Below are positions 1 to 8,213 of a DNA stretch of 18,392 bases, piece after piece. The DNA is from JAYRWN01 sp041917975 (GTDB lineage: Bacteria; Bacteroidota; Bacteroidia; Chitinophagales; Saprospiraceae), in assembly GCA_041917975.1 (NCBI GenBank), contig JAYRWN010000413.1:1-18392 (forward strand), read 5' to 3'. Below the pieces are notes generated by a model. The model was not told the origin of the DNA. It searched no databases and saw only the letters and a list, made by a program, of their open reading frames with translations. Each line of letters opens with the position of its first letter. Positions within the stretch are counted from its first letter, which is position 1. The translations under genes and the position numbers were made by a program.

Positions 1-461
1 CCTTGACTTAAACTCATCAGTCCAGCTACCGGATGACGGAAAAGTTCTTTCTTGGCGTTGGCTTCGTCGATAGTTTCCAAAAACGCTCGTAAGTCCAGAC
101 GTTGTTGCTGCCAGGCGGTGATCAGCGGTTCATAATCGTAGCGCTCTTCAAAATCAACTTTAATGACCTCAGGGGCCTTATACCTGACGGGAAGCCGCAT
201 AGCAAAGTTCAAAATAAGTGAACGGATCCACGCTGAGAGACCGGCCGTGCCAGCTGCCGGTGCACCTAAAATTTTTTTATGCAGGTACCGGTTTATTTGG
301 CCTTCTGACTGTATCAGGTGCCTGAATACCTGCAGGATAGACCATCCATCAGTCTCCGGTCTAAAGTTTTGCTGAGCAGCACTTAAGGGCTTCACCATCT
401 GCTGCAGTTCCGCCAACTGATGCTCAAGTTTGGTGAACTCATTTTCCAATGCACTGATCAT
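1..461 (-). CDS. DinB-like (DinB_2) protein, 3' end cut by window edge
   Basis: Reading the minus strand from ATG at 461-459 gives 153 codons with no stop before the window edge, starting MISALENEFTKLEHQL. The segment after it (DGWSILQVFRHLIQSEGQIN) matches the helical opening of DinB-like proteins, where a W-s-x-x-x-x-x-H-L-x-x-x-E motif carries the first metal-binding His. The last visible residues (HPVAGLMSLSQG) correspond to the stretch just before the second conserved His cluster, which lies off the edge. DinB_2 proteins are four-helix metalloproteins, often damage-linked or thiol-transferase-like, but the exact role here is unknown. The start is supported by an AGGAGG (465-470) three bases upstream, unusual in Bacteroidota, and by a -7-like box further up. 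The coiled, Gln-rich N-terminus is normal for the family. Confidence 0.8.
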   Translation of the reverse strand, partial: MISALENEFTKLEHQLAELQQMVKPLSAAQQNFRPETDGWSILQVFRHLIQSEGQINRYLHKKILGAPAAGTAGLSAWIRSLILNFAMRLPVRYKAPEVIKVDFEERYDYEPLITAWQQQRLDLRAFLETIDEANAKKELFRHPVAGLMSLSQ

Positions 462-479
462 GATCCTCCTGTTTGTACA

Positions 480-487
480 CAAACTTA
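480..487 (-). promoter_or_regulatory. candidate -7 box for the DinB-like gene
   Basis: On the minus strand this reads TAAGTTTG, a full match to the Bacteroidota -7 consensus TAnnTTTG, about 19 bases before the start codon at 461. No TTTG is found at the right distance for a -33 element, so only half of the promoter is supported. Confidence 0.35.
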
Positions 488-703
488 AACATTGTAAACA
501 AAACGACGCTTAAAATCCTGCCATACGCTTCTGGCAAAGGTCTTGAGGTGTTTCAGCTGATGCGACAAAGCTACAGTGAAGCTTTTCTACCGGAAAATAA
601 TTTTTCCACAACTGATCAGAATTAAATAACTTTAAGATAAGATAACCTGAAGCGGCTAAAAACCAACAACGGTTAAGCATAAATAACCTTAAAAAATCAA
701 CCA

Positions 704-1078
704 ATGAAACGTTCAATTTTCTTACTTATCTCCGCTGTTTTTTCTGGTCTGGTGGCGGTCAGCAGTTTATTTATTCCGGAACAAATTGCAGCTGGCTTCG
801 GTATGATTCCTTCTCCGGAGGATGTCTTTTTGATGAGAGAAATTGGTGCCTTTAGTTTAGCTACCTTTTTATTAAATTTTTTAGCTCGAAATGAGCCGGA
901 TTCCAAAACGCTTAAGGTCATTTTAATATTCAATATGGCTTACCATCTGGTGATGGGTGTGCTGAATATTCTTGGCATGGCCCAGGGTATATTTACACTG
1001 ACCCAGATGCTCCCAGTGATGGTTATTCACCTGTTTATTGGTTTAGGGTCATACTTATATATGAGAAAGATAAAATAA
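704..1078 (+). CDS. small four-helix integral membrane protein (DUF4345/DoxX-like)
   Basis: This 124-residue protein is almost wholly hydrophobic. Four membrane segments can be seen at about residues 4-23, 44-62, 71-92 and 99-119, with a Lys/Arg-rich tail (YLYMRKIK) expected in the cytoplasm. The loop between helices 1 and 2 (FIPEQIAAGFGMIPSPEDVFLMREIGAF) resembles the small membrane proteins grouped as DUF4345 or DoxX-like, which have no firm function. That family match is from memory of the pattern, not from a search. It stands alone: the DinB gene lies on the other strand and the next plus-strand gene is 398 bases away. The ATG at 704 follows CAACC without a clear ribosome-binding site, usual in this phylum. 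Confidence 0.7.
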   Translation: MKRSIFLLISAVFSGLVAVSSLFIPEQIAAGFGMIPSPEDVFLMREIGAFSLATFLLNFLARNEPDSKTLKVILIFNMAYHLVMGVLNILGMAQGIFTLTQMLPVMVIHLFIGLGSYLYMRKIK

Positions 1079-1476
1079 TCTGTTGACCGAATAAATGAGA
1101 CCAGATAGATTACCGCTTGTGCAGTTGGAATAAGGATGCCTAAAAAATTTAACCATTGTTCTCAATTTTCTCTGGGTCAGCCTAAGGTAAAAGTTAATGC
1201 CTGTTTTTTTAGTTAATACATTCATGATGATTTGACTAGGTAATGTGAAAATATATGAAAGCAGTTCGTTTAATGTACTGTAGGTGCTGATTTATTGCCG
1301 GTCATGCTGAATAATTTCAGGTTAACAATTTCTTCGACTAGAATGATATAGGCAATAAATTCAAGTTCAGATAAAAACATCTGTGTTATGTAGCTGCCCT
1401 GTCCCATCAAATTATCTTTTAGGTATTCGCAGCAGGAGATCTTCAGGAAGCAGCAATAAAAGTTAACTTAATTAAC
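1079..1476. other. 398-bp gene-free stretch with a 10-bp inverted repeat
   Basis: No credible coding sequence lies here. A perfect inverted repeat ATTTATTGCC (1290-1299) and GGCAATAAAT (1351-1360) encloses a small palindrome CTGAA-TAAT-TTCAG (1307-1320) within GGTCATGCTGAA, which resembles a dispersed Bacteroidota intergenic repeat ending in GTCATGCTGAA. It may be a worn repeat copy. It could also contain the promoter of the AraC-type gene that follows, but no TAnnTTTG box is found near that start. Confidence 0.4.
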
Positions 1477-2370
1477 ATGAAAAAAGAAATCCTGAACATA
1501 ATAACTCTGGAGATGTTTGAACGGCTGATCAACCGGGATAACCAACCATATGCTCTTGACTTGATGGTGATGCCCGGAACTCTGGAGGATAAACATAAAA
1601 ATTGCGAAACCATTCCGGCTCTGAGGCGTCAGTTTAATTTAATTTATTTATTGCTGGACGGAGAGCATGACGTAAAACTCGGAGCAGACCAGCTGCAATT
1701 AAGCCCGCATGACCTGGTCATTGTCCCCGAAAATACGCTATATGCCAGCGACCACATCAGAAATTGCCGGGGCTATTGTATTCATTTTAAAACCGAATTT
1801 ATACAACCGCACCTGACGCACCCACTTAACGAAGAGTATCCATTTTTTCTTTTTGATGCTCCGCATATTATTAACCTGGATGAGCCGGAGACTATGATAA
1901 TTCAGAAAGCCTTTATGAATATTATTGAGGAATATAACAGGAATTCAGTTGAAAAAGATTTCCTGTTGTGTAACCTGATTTTAATTCTGCTGCTGCGCAT
2001 ACGCGAAATATACCGGATCCGGGTAAAGGAAATTAAAAATAAATTAACCAGGCTTGAACAATTAGCCCATAACTTTAAGCTATTGGTGGAAAAAAATTTT
2101 CTCGAAAAGAGAACGGTGAATGAATATGCCGAACTTCTTTTCATTTCTCCAAAACATCTAAGTGAAGTAGTAAGTGCAACCTTCGGCCGGTCCCCATTGC
2201 AGATTATCCACGACATTTTATTGCTCGAAGCAAAGGTACAGTTAAAGGCCACCGATAAATCCATTTCAGAAATTGCTTATTACTTGCAATTTGATGACCA
2301 GCCTCATTTCACCAATTTTATTAAAAAGCGCACCGGTCTTTCACCTCAGGAATTGCGCAAGAAACTCTGA
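1477..2370 (+). CDS. AraC family transcriptional regulator
   Basis: The 297-residue product has the two-part layout of AraC/XylS regulators. Residues about 15-115 form a cupin-like sensor domain (LGADQLQLSPHDLVIVPENT is the typical beta-strand plus PxDLvivP turn). Residues about 195-297 hold two helix-turn-helix motifs. The first is around NEYAELLFISPKHLSEVV. The second is SISEIAYYLQFDDQPHFTNF followed by IKKRTGLSPQELRKKL, the family signature (IAxxLgFxdqshFtrxFKkxxGxSPxeyR). Length is normal. The ligand is unknown. It lies 80 bases upstream of, and in the same direction as, a cupin gene, so the pair may be co-regulated, but this is inference. The ATG at 1477 has no obvious ribosome-binding site. 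Confidence 0.93.
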   Translation: MKKEILNIITLEMFERLINRDNQPYALDLMVMPGTLEDKHKNCETIPALRRQFNLIYLLLDGEHDVKLGADQLQLSPHDLVIVPENTLYASDHIRNCRGYCIHFKTEFIQPHLTHPLNEEYPFFLFDAPHIINLDEPETMIIQKAFMNIIEEYNRNSVEKDFLLCNLILILLLRIREIYRIRVKEIKNKLTRLEQLAHNFKLLVEKNFLEKRTVNEYAELLFISPKHLSEVVSATFGRSPLQIIHDILLLEAKVQLKATDKSISEIAYYLQFDDQPHFTNFIKKRTGLSPQELRKKL

Positions 2371-2450
2371 ATTATACATTTCTTACCGAAATATTTACAA
2401 CGCCACCTTGAAGGATTAGGTTTTATTTGTAAGTAAAAAATTGAATAACG

Positions 2451-2831
2451 ATGGAAAAAGTAATTAACCGTACTAAAATGGCGGAATGGAAAAACTTTGG
2501 TACTCCTGACGAAGTTCGTGAATTTCCCAAAGGAAGACTTGAATTAATTAAGATTGGCGGTGCTGTCATCGGTCGCGGGATATTTGAACCGGGTTGGCAT
2601 TGGGCCACCTCCGTACAGCCTCTGGTCAACACACACAGCTGTGAGGCTCCCCATTTTCAATATCACGTCTCGGGCATTCTGCGGGTAAAAATGGATGATG
2701 GTACCGAATTTGACTGCAAACCTGGTGACGTTTCTTTATTGCCTTCCGGGCATGATGCCTGGACCGTGGGTGATGAGCCGGCCGTGGTGGTTGATTTTCA
2801 GGGCATGGTAGATTATGCTAAACACCTTTAA
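2451..2831 (+). CDS. cupin-domain protein
   Basis: This 126-residue protein is a single-domain cupin. The first motif is recognisable around PLVNTHSCEAPHFQYHVSG followed by ILRVKMDDGTEFDCKPGDV, and the second around LLPSGHDAWTVGDEPAVVVDF. The second motif keeps GHDAW, with the His in the usual metal-binding place. In the first motif His is present, but spacing differs from classical dioxygenases, so metal content cannot be judged. The N-terminal part (GGAVIGRGIFEPGWHWATSVQPL) resembles cupins that bind small organic ligands. The reaction is unknown. It follows the AraC-type gene by 80 bases and is followed by a convergent gene after 123 bases; no convincing terminator is seen between them. 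Confidence 0.85.
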   Translation: MEKVINRTKMAEWKNFGTPDEVREFPKGRLELIKIGGAVIGRGIFEPGWHWATSVQPLVNTHSCEAPHFQYHVSGILRVKMDDGTEFDCKPGDVSLLPSGHDAWTVGDEPAVVVDFQGMVDYAKHL

Positions 2832-2954
2832 AATAGTGGTGTCAAAGCAAAGTCTAAGCCGGAGGCTAAAATAAAATAGCCAGATCTATTATGACCTTTT
2901 TATGTAACCGCCAGGATTTAGCAATAATCTGTTCCCAATAAATCGCTTGAGCTA

Positions 2955-5201
2955 TTATCTATTCACAAACAGTTTTTTATTCGCACTGCCCACGGGTGTT
3001 TTAATATTAATAACATACATGCCCGTACTCCATGCCCCGCTGGGAAGCAGATGTTGCAGATGATCCGTGGATTTAAACTCATGGGTATAAACCAACCGGC
3101 CTAAGACATCCATCACCTGTAAGTTCATGCGCTGGGATTGAGGTAAAATAAAATCCACCGTAGTTGCTCCTTGGGTTGGATTAGGATAAATATCGAAGGA
3201 ATTAAACACCAAAGACTCATGGACTCCGGTGGCCGGATCAAAATAGGCCGAGAGATAGATCGAAGAACTGATCTCTCCCTCTTCCGGACAGGATGGACTA
3301 AAATCCAATTTAAGCCGGGGATAATTCAGGCGGCTTTTATTAGTTTGTCTCACAATGATTTCAGCATTTGTACAGCCTGGTTTCATGTTATTGAATACCC
3401 GTCCATTGGGATTGTTATTGATTTGGTCTCCCCCGGCAATCACCTGGGCATTCAAAACACTGTTAGTATTATCATCCAACCGAAGATTATAACTGCGATT
3501 TTCGGTGGAGTTATTACATACCTGGATAGTAAAGATGGCATCGCCACCGACCCGGACACCGGTCACCACCAGTGAATCAGCCGTGCTGTTGGGCACTTTT
3601 AGTTGTGGATTATCTAACTGGGTACCCCCTTCGTAAGGACAACTGCTTTTAGTATCTTCTGGTTTTAACCGGAAAATGGGTGAACCAAACATCGGGTCAG
3701 TTGAAATATCTACTGAAATCACATCACCAGGGTCATCATCGGCAATGGTGTAACTTATTTGTTTGGTTTCTTCTGATGAAGCATTTTCGGTGACCCCAAA
3801 CCGTTTAGAGGAGGTGAATTCATAGCCACCGGTAAAACCCGACCCGGCTACTTCTACCACCACTTCCAGACCAGCTCTGCCTTCTATAAATTGTTCGTAA
3901 GTAATGGATCGTGTATCAACTACGGTCACTCCAGCGGTCTCTGTTCTGCTATTAGGACCACTCAATTTAAAAGTGGTATGCACTTTATTCTGAGGATCAT
4001 TAACATTGGTTTCATTAAATTGCAGCACCTGATTCCAGACATCAATTTGATTTTGAGCATTATTGATAGCCCGTACTTTTTCACTGCGCAGAGTAACATT
4101 GTCCTTCGTGGAAGAAGCAAGGAATTTTTGAAGAGAATCTATTTCAAGTAAAATTTCATCCTTGGTGAGAGCAAATTCCCGGGCCGTTCCGATAGGTGCG
4201 GAAATTAGTCTTTCTTCATATTTGGGTGTACAGTTCTCACGGTTCAGGCTCAGCCACTTAAATTTTCCTAACACCATGTCCGTCCCGTACCCGATGAACA
4301 GATCGCTTCCGGAGGCCGTATAAGTGGAGGTATTGGTAATACAAGTCTGGCTGTTATTAGTTCCGACTTGGGACGATTCTATCTTTAATCCGGCGCTGAA
4401 AGCGACCGAAAATTCAAAATTCGTAGTAACAATAAAACCGGCCGAGCCCGCAACGCCTAACTTTATGGTGCCATGGACATCGTTAGATTGCGCGGTGGCG
4501 TAGGTATCTTCCAATCCCCGGCAAATGGTTTTATTTTTTACTAGTTCGCAGGTACTCCCATCCCCGGGAGGAGGATGCAGGATCATAAAAGGTATTTTAG
4601 GCTGTACTGTGGTGTCGGTAACTGGCACCATTTCATCGGAGATGCCCTCCACAAAAACCGGCACAATGACGTATTCGACGAATTCCCCATCCCGATAAGC
4701 CAACGAAATGTAGCCTTTCTCGGTGCCATTAAAAAATTGTACCCCTACGGCTTCATAAACTATGGAAGTAGACGTTTCATTGCGTTTGATTAACCGCATT
4801 CTTTTTTGAGATTCACTAAAATACCAGACTCCGCCGTAAACGATATTTCTTTCAAGCAGTAATTCCCCGGAAAATGTGTCCAACACCACAGATTTTGGTG
4901 AAACTTCAAATTTTATTGTATAAGATGTTTGTGATTTCAAGAGGACATGTTCGGCGAAGGGTACATTGTCAACAGGAGAAATGTATTGTGTTAGTCTTGG
5001 TGGATTGCGCGAACCCGGTTTGATACTACCTCTTAACTGACCATATTTATTACCACATACCGCGGACGGCAATCCGGTCACTTTTACGGTTATATTGTTT
5101 TTGGTAAACGTAATTTGCGCCAATAATCCCTGGGGACAAATAAAAAAGACCAATAAGATGAGCTTCCATGCCAAAATGGATGGGTTGTTTACAAAGAACA
5201 T
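2955..5201 (-). CDS. secreted protein with type IX secretion C-terminal sorting domain
   Basis: The 748-residue product begins with a Sec signal peptide (hydrophobic core LILLVFFICP, likely cut after LLAQ near residue 29). It ends with a Por-type sorting domain of about 80 residues: SFDIYPNPTQGATTVDF, then VMDVLGRLV, a MYVIN strand and a final KKLFVNR. This marks export by the type IX system and likely anchoring to or release from the outer membrane. The body is beta-rich with few charged helices; a possible coiled coil lies near residues 335-400. Two segments, FMILHPPPGDGSTCE (about residue 206) and ADDDPGDVISVDISTDPMFG followed by SPIFRL and SSCPYEGGTQ (about residues 490-535), are patterns I associate with very large Bacteroidota surface proteins of unknown role. 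No catalytic motif is seen. Function unknown. Confidence 0.88.
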   Translation of the reverse strand: MFFVNNPSILAWKLILLVFFICPQGLLAQITFTKNNITVKVTGLPSAVCGNKYGQLRGSIKPGSRNPPRLTQYISPVDNVPFAEHVLLKSQTSYTIKFEVSPKSVVLDTFSGELLLERNIVYGGVWYFSESQKRMRLIKRNETSTSIVYEAVGVQFFNGTEKGYISLAYRDGEFVEYVIVPVFVEGISDEMVPVTDTTVQPKIPFMILHPPPGDGSTCELVKNKTICRGLEDTYATAQSNDVHGTIKLGVAGSAGFIVTTNFEFSVAFSAGLKIESSQVGTNNSQTCITNTSTYTASGSDLFIGYGTDMVLGKFKWLSLNRENCTPKYEERLISAPIGTAREFALTKDEILLEIDSLQKFLASSTKDNVTLRSEKVRAINNAQNQIDVWNQVLQFNETNVNDPQNKVHTTFKLSGPNSRTETAGVTVVDTRSITYEQFIEGRAGLEVVVEVAGSGFTGGYEFTSSKRFGVTENASSEETKQISYTIADDDPGDVISVDISTDPMFGSPIFRLKPEDTKSSCPYEGGTQLDNPQLKVPNSTADSLVVTGVRVGGDAIFTIQVCNNSTENRSYNLRLDDNTNSVLNAQVIAGGDQINNNPNGRVFNNMKPGCTNAEIIVRQTNKSRLNYPRLKLDFSPSCPEEGEISSSIYLSAYFDPATGVHESLVFNSFDIYPNPTQGATTVDFILPQSQRMNLQVMDVLGRLVYTHEFKSTDHLQHLLPSGAWSTGMYVINIKTPVGSANKKLFVNR

Positions 5202-5227
5202 AAAACTTGTATTTTTCGAGGTTTATT

Positions 5228-5235
5228 CAAAGGTA
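5228..5235 (-). promoter_or_regulatory. candidate -7 box for the T9SS protein gene
   Basis: The minus strand reads TACCTTTG, matching TAnnTTTG, 27 bases before the start codon. At the expected -33 position only TTAG is present, a half match. This implies a short leader of about 20 bases. Confidence 0.45.
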
Positions 5236-5359
5236 TAATTAATTTATTAATCATCTAATTTTTACATCTGTATTACCTATTTAATATTAATTAATAGCCG
5301 GGATATTGTTTAACCGGCAAACCTTAACCTTCAACAATCTGTTACTGTTGATTAATCAA

Positions 5360-6100
5360 ATGATAGGCATGACCTCCATTGACGCTATTCTTGCCAAGGT
5401 GGCCCATCGGCCCTATCCGTTGCCTCCCGGCTTTTGGAGGTATTACCAGGAATGGAATCAGGCCCTCTTTTTGCATTGGGCCATTCCGGTGGAGGTATTA
5501 AGACCACTTGTTCCCCACAAACTCCAAATTGACACGTTTGATCAACGCGCTTATGTGTCGCTGGTGGCTTTTACCATGCAACACATCCGCCCGCGAGGGT
5601 GGCCTTCTCTACCCATTATTTCTAATTTTTCAGAAATTAATGTTCGCACGTATGTAGAGAAGGACGCTTATCAAGGAGTCTTTTTTTTAAACATTGAAGC
5701 AGGAAATAGATTATCTGCGTTTCTGGCCAGGCAGTTGTCCGGACTGCCTTACGAACAGGCACACATCCAGAGGACTAACCATAGCTTTCAATCCATGAAT
5801 AAAACCAAGGGATTTTACCTGGACACCACCTTTGATCCACAAAAGAAGATAAAAGTGCCCACCGCCTTGGATCATTGGCTGACCGAACGCTATTGTTTAT
5901 TTCTGGATCACGGTCGGGTGATGTATCGCTACGACATCCATCATCAAGCCTGGAGACTCATAAAAATAAATATGCATCATCTGCAAGTGAATTATCACCT
6001 GGGCGAAATGCATTTAAACGGTGCACCGGATTTAATGCATTATGCTGAAGGTGTAAAAGTACTGGCCTGGCCTAGACAGGATTTGAATGACCACAAGTAA
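5360..6100 (+). CDS. DUF2071 (YqjF-like) protein
   Basis: The sequence shows the family hallmarks: an N-terminal W-x-x-x-L-F-x-x-W-x-i-P block (EWNQALFLHWAIPVEVLRPL), then VPHKLQIDTFDQRAYVSLVAF, and a mid part with EINVRTYV and GVFFLNIEAGN. DUF2071 proteins are found across bacteria and have no proven function; they are distantly related to acetoacetate-decarboxylase-like folds. From ATG at 5360 the protein has 246 residues, close to the family norm. The frame stays open back to a TTG at 5306, but that extension is unlike the family, so an ATG at 5360 or 5369 is preferred; no ribosome-binding site decides between them. It is divergent from the T9SS gene and alone on its strand. Confidence 0.88.
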   Translation: MIGMTSIDAILAKVAHRPYPLPPGFWRYYQEWNQALFLHWAIPVEVLRPLVPHKLQIDTFDQRAYVSLVAFTMQHIRPRGWPSLPIISNFSEINVRTYVEKDAYQGVFFLNIEAGNRLSAFLARQLSGLPYEQAHIQRTNHSFQSMNKTKGFYLDTTFDPQKKIKVPTALDHWLTERYCLFLDHGRVMYRYDIHHQAWRLIKINMHHLQVNYHLGEMHLNGAPDLMHYAEGVKVLAWPRQDLNDHK

Positions 6101-6113
6101 AATTCACTGTTCG

Positions 6114-6260
6114 GTTTCATTTCGACTGAGTTTTTCGAAATTTTAATAGAATTTTTATGCTTCATCAATTAACTAATTTGAAGTAGCAGAAAATCTTTAT
6201 ACGAATGGAGAAATCTATTTGCGACATTTATAGATTCCTCCGCTACTGTGCCAATGATAA
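6114..6260 (-). repeat. degenerate repeat element, copy B
   Basis: It runs from GTTTCATTTCGACT (6114-6127) to CCAATGATAA (6251-6260). Internally it has GGAGAAATCTAT (6207-6218) facing ATAGATTCCTCC (6230-6241), which can form a stem of 12 bases with one mismatch around an 11-base loop. The same order of motifs, in the opposite orientation, occurs at 12157-12374. The last 23 bases match that copy's end at about 16 positions. Such GTCATTTCGA-bounded, GGAGAAATCT-bearing repeats are common between Bacteroidota genes. No protein is encoded. Confidence 0.6.
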
Positions 6261-6322
6261 GTGCATCATGACCGATCGCTCTCTATTGTCTTTTCAGCCG
6301 AGCCGGGATTATGGTTACGACA

Positions 6323-6413
6323 AGTCGAAATTTAATTTTACTTGTGCAGATTGGAATTGAAATATTACAACGAGCGGAGAAATCTATTTTATGCACTTAA
6401 TAAGTTACTTCAC
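6323..6413. repeat. fragment of the same repeat family, copy C
   Basis: AGTCGAAAT (6323-6331) resembles the repeat terminus, GCGGAGAAATCTATT (6374-6388) is the internal motif, and GCACTTAATAAGTT nearby resembles GCAAATTAATAAGTT in the copy at 12157-12374. The order is scrambled relative to the fuller copies, so this is probably a remnant. Confidence 0.4.
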
Positions 6414-6443
6414 TACAGCCGAAATTACACAGATGTATTTCAT

Positions 6444-6563
6444 GACCCGGAAAGGGTCAAATATTTGTAGAAAAAATTGCTATTGGTACCTATTCGACCC
6501 CGAGGGGGTCGTATAAATATGCATGGCCGGTTGACACTATAAAGATTGAACCCCTTCAGGTTC
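6444..6563. repeat. cluster of three short GC-rich hairpins
   Basis: Three palindromes follow one another about 50 bases apart in AT-rich DNA. They are GACCC-ggaaa-GGGTC (6444-6458), CGACCCC-gag-GGGGTCG (6495-6511) and GAACC-ccttca-GGTTC (6548-6563). The middle one is the strongest, with a 7-bp stem. All share a G-A-(A/C)-C-C arm. They lie between the convergent ends of the DUF2071 and glycosidase genes. They look like REP-type repeats rather than terminators, since none is followed by a clear T-run. Confidence 0.55.
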
Positions 6564-6643
6564 TTTAACTAAATATCAATTCGAATGAGTATTCTTTAAT
6601 TTAATTATTTTTTTTATAATTTATTCACGTTCGGTAAATTTCT

Positions 6644-6666
6644 GCCAAAAATGGTCAGAATTTTAT
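6644..6666. repeat. short dispersed repeat, first copy
   Basis: GCCAAAAATGGTCAGAATTTTAT here and a near-identical copy at 12404-12426 (one base shorter, two changes) each lie just beyond the 3' end of a minus-strand gene: the glycosidase ending at 6690 and the decayed gene ending at 12478. The shared AAATTT-TGCCA prefix extends the match to about 30 bases. Confidence 0.5.
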
Positions 6667-6689
6667 GTTAATTCCTAATTGTTAATTCC

Positions 6690-8027
6690 TCATTCCAGAT
6701 TTTCGAACATTTTAATTGCCGTATATAACACGCCGGCTTCCCCGCGGAACGTACCGGAGCCTTTCGGTTCGTTGTTTATGGTATACCATTCGAAAAAACC
6801 CTGGTTGTCTTTTACCCGTTTGACCATGGGTTGTATTTGTTCATAGGCGGCGCCGGTAAAGCCGTATTTAATAAGTTGTTGGATCATGCGGCCGCCAAAC
6901 CAGGTCCAGTCGCCCCCATTTTGATAACTGTATTCGGTACTCATGCCCGGATTTTTAAAATATCCGGCCGGGTAGGGAGGGTAAACGGTCAGGCCGATGG
7001 ACGGCGCTCCGGCTGTGTTCACTAAACGGATCATCTGGTCCAGCGAATTTTTGACTTCATCCACGGATAATAGTCCTGCTTCAATGGCTACGGCCGTGCC
7101 GCCGAAATAATAAATATCTTCTTCCTTAAAATCCGCTGGAAAAGGAGAACCGCGTTCGAGATACAGGTGAGGAATAAATTTTTGTTTAAGATTATCCCAT
7201 AAATGCTGGCGACAATGATTAAAAATACCTTCCCGGACCGGAGCCCAGATGGTCTTCAACTCCGGCGCTAATTCCATTAGATTGTCCAGGGCAATGATGA
7301 ACATGGCATTGTCATAAATATCGATGGCCGGATGGGTCTGATTGTCCCAGTCTACCCCCCACTCGTGTTCGGGTTGCACATCGCCCCAGTCGACGGTGGT
7401 GGCGCCGATCAGCAGGCCGTACTTTTGGTTGTATTTATGGTTCATCAGATAGTGCATGGCTCGCTCTAACCGATGGAGAACACGTTGTCCATGGACATCT
7501 TGAGTGAGCAAGGTTGTATCCCCGGTGAAGCGGATATATTTGTATACGGCTTGAACTAAAGAGGTTTCCTGGTCTGTTTCCACGGTATTTTTATGACCAG
7601 CATACCGGGGTTCCAGGGGGGAATAAATAAAGTCGTATTCTACCTGGGTGGTGTCTTTGCGGGGCGTAAATCCATCCATAATGTTGCCATCTTCACCCTG
7701 CATGCGGAAAAACACCAGCAGGTTTTCTTTCAGTTCGGACGGCGGGTGCACGGCTGCAGCCAGCTCCAGGAAGGTGTTGAAGTCCCTGATCCACACTTCG
7801 CGGTAACCATCCCCGGCATTAAATCCGCTGGCCATAATCTCCAGAGCTTTTTGTTTGACATATGGGAAATAGTCATTGGTCTTAATCAATTCACCCAGGG
7901 TCAGTTCTTCCGGAGCCTTGGTTGCTTTTTTGCAGGAAGGCAGCATAAATCCGCAAAAGAAAAATAATGAGAGCAATAAACGAATCTTTGCACAGGTCAT
8001 TTTCATCCGTAGCACATTAACATTCAC
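6690..8027 (-). CDS. lipoprotein with six-hairpin (alpha/alpha)6-barrel glycosidase fold
   Basis: The 445-residue product has a lipoprotein signal: a hydrophobic stretch LLLSLFFFCGFMLPSC with lipobox Cys at residue 32, so it should be lipid-anchored on a membrane. The rest is helix-rich and follows the six-hairpin glycosidase pattern. Motifs are REVWIRDFNTF near 76-86, VDWGDVQP at 212-219, IYDNAMF at 237-243 and NGGDWTWFGG at 370-379, where acidic and aromatic residues line the usual active-site funnel. This resembles the GH15/GH63/debranching-type barrels, but I cannot assign a family or substrate. Glu/Asp at 212-226 and Asp 372 are candidate catalytic residues by position only. Length fits a catalytic domain alone. 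Met 8 (8006) is an alternative start and gives a more usual signal length. No transporter or SusCD genes are adjacent. Confidence 0.8.
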   Translation of the reverse strand: MNVNVLRMKMTCAKIRLLLSLFFFCGFMLPSCKKATKAPEELTLGELIKTNDYFPYVKQKALEIMASGFNAGDGYREVWIRDFNTFLELAAAVHPPSELKENLLVFFRMQGEDGNIMDGFTPRKDTTQVEYDFIYSPLEPRYAGHKNTVETDQETSLVQAVYKYIRFTGDTTLLTQDVHGQRVLHRLERAMHYLMNHKYNQKYGLLIGATTVDWGDVQPEHEWGVDWDNQTHPAIDIYDNAMFIIALDNLMELAPELKTIWAPVREGIFNHCRQHLWDNLKQKFIPHLYLERGSPFPADFKEEDIYYFGGTAVAIEAGLLSVDEVKNSLDQMIRLVNTAGAPSIGLTVYPPYPAGYFKNPGMSTEYSYQNGGDWTWFGGRMIQQLIKYGFTGAAYEQIQPMVKRVKDNQGFFEWYTINNEPKGSGTFRGEAGVLYTAIKMFENLE

Positions 8028-8043
8028 AAAAATAAAGATGGAT

Positions 8044-8051
8044 CAAAAATA
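8044..8051 (-). promoter_or_regulatory. candidate -7 box for the glycosidase lipoprotein gene
   Basis: The minus strand reads TATTTTTG, a match to TAnnTTTG, 17 bases before the start at 8027 and 38 before the alternative start at 8006. The latter leaves a more comfortable leader. No TTTG is found at the -33 distance. Confidence 0.35.
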
Positions 8052-8213
8052 GGGAAACTGCCGGGTTAACAGGCTAGATTATTAGATAAGTATTATTTCT
8101 GAAGGAATGGGTCTATTAAATGGGACGACTAAAGGCCAAAATTACACCATTGTTCGATTTGGTCCCCCCACAGTTTTAATTTGACTTTTATTAGGCCAAT
8201 TTAAAACAACTGA

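Noticed and set aside
510..716. 68-residue minus-strand open frame
   Set aside because: No family pattern, Cys/Phe-rich random composition and overlap with the start of the membrane protein gene.
2832..2954. Bidirectional terminator between the cupin and T9SS genes
   Set aside because: The only stem (AGCC/GGCT near 2862-2872) is four base pairs without a T-run.
6101..6689. CRISPR array in the repeat-rich spacer
   Set aside because: Repeats are few, degenerate, in both orientations and irregularly spaced.
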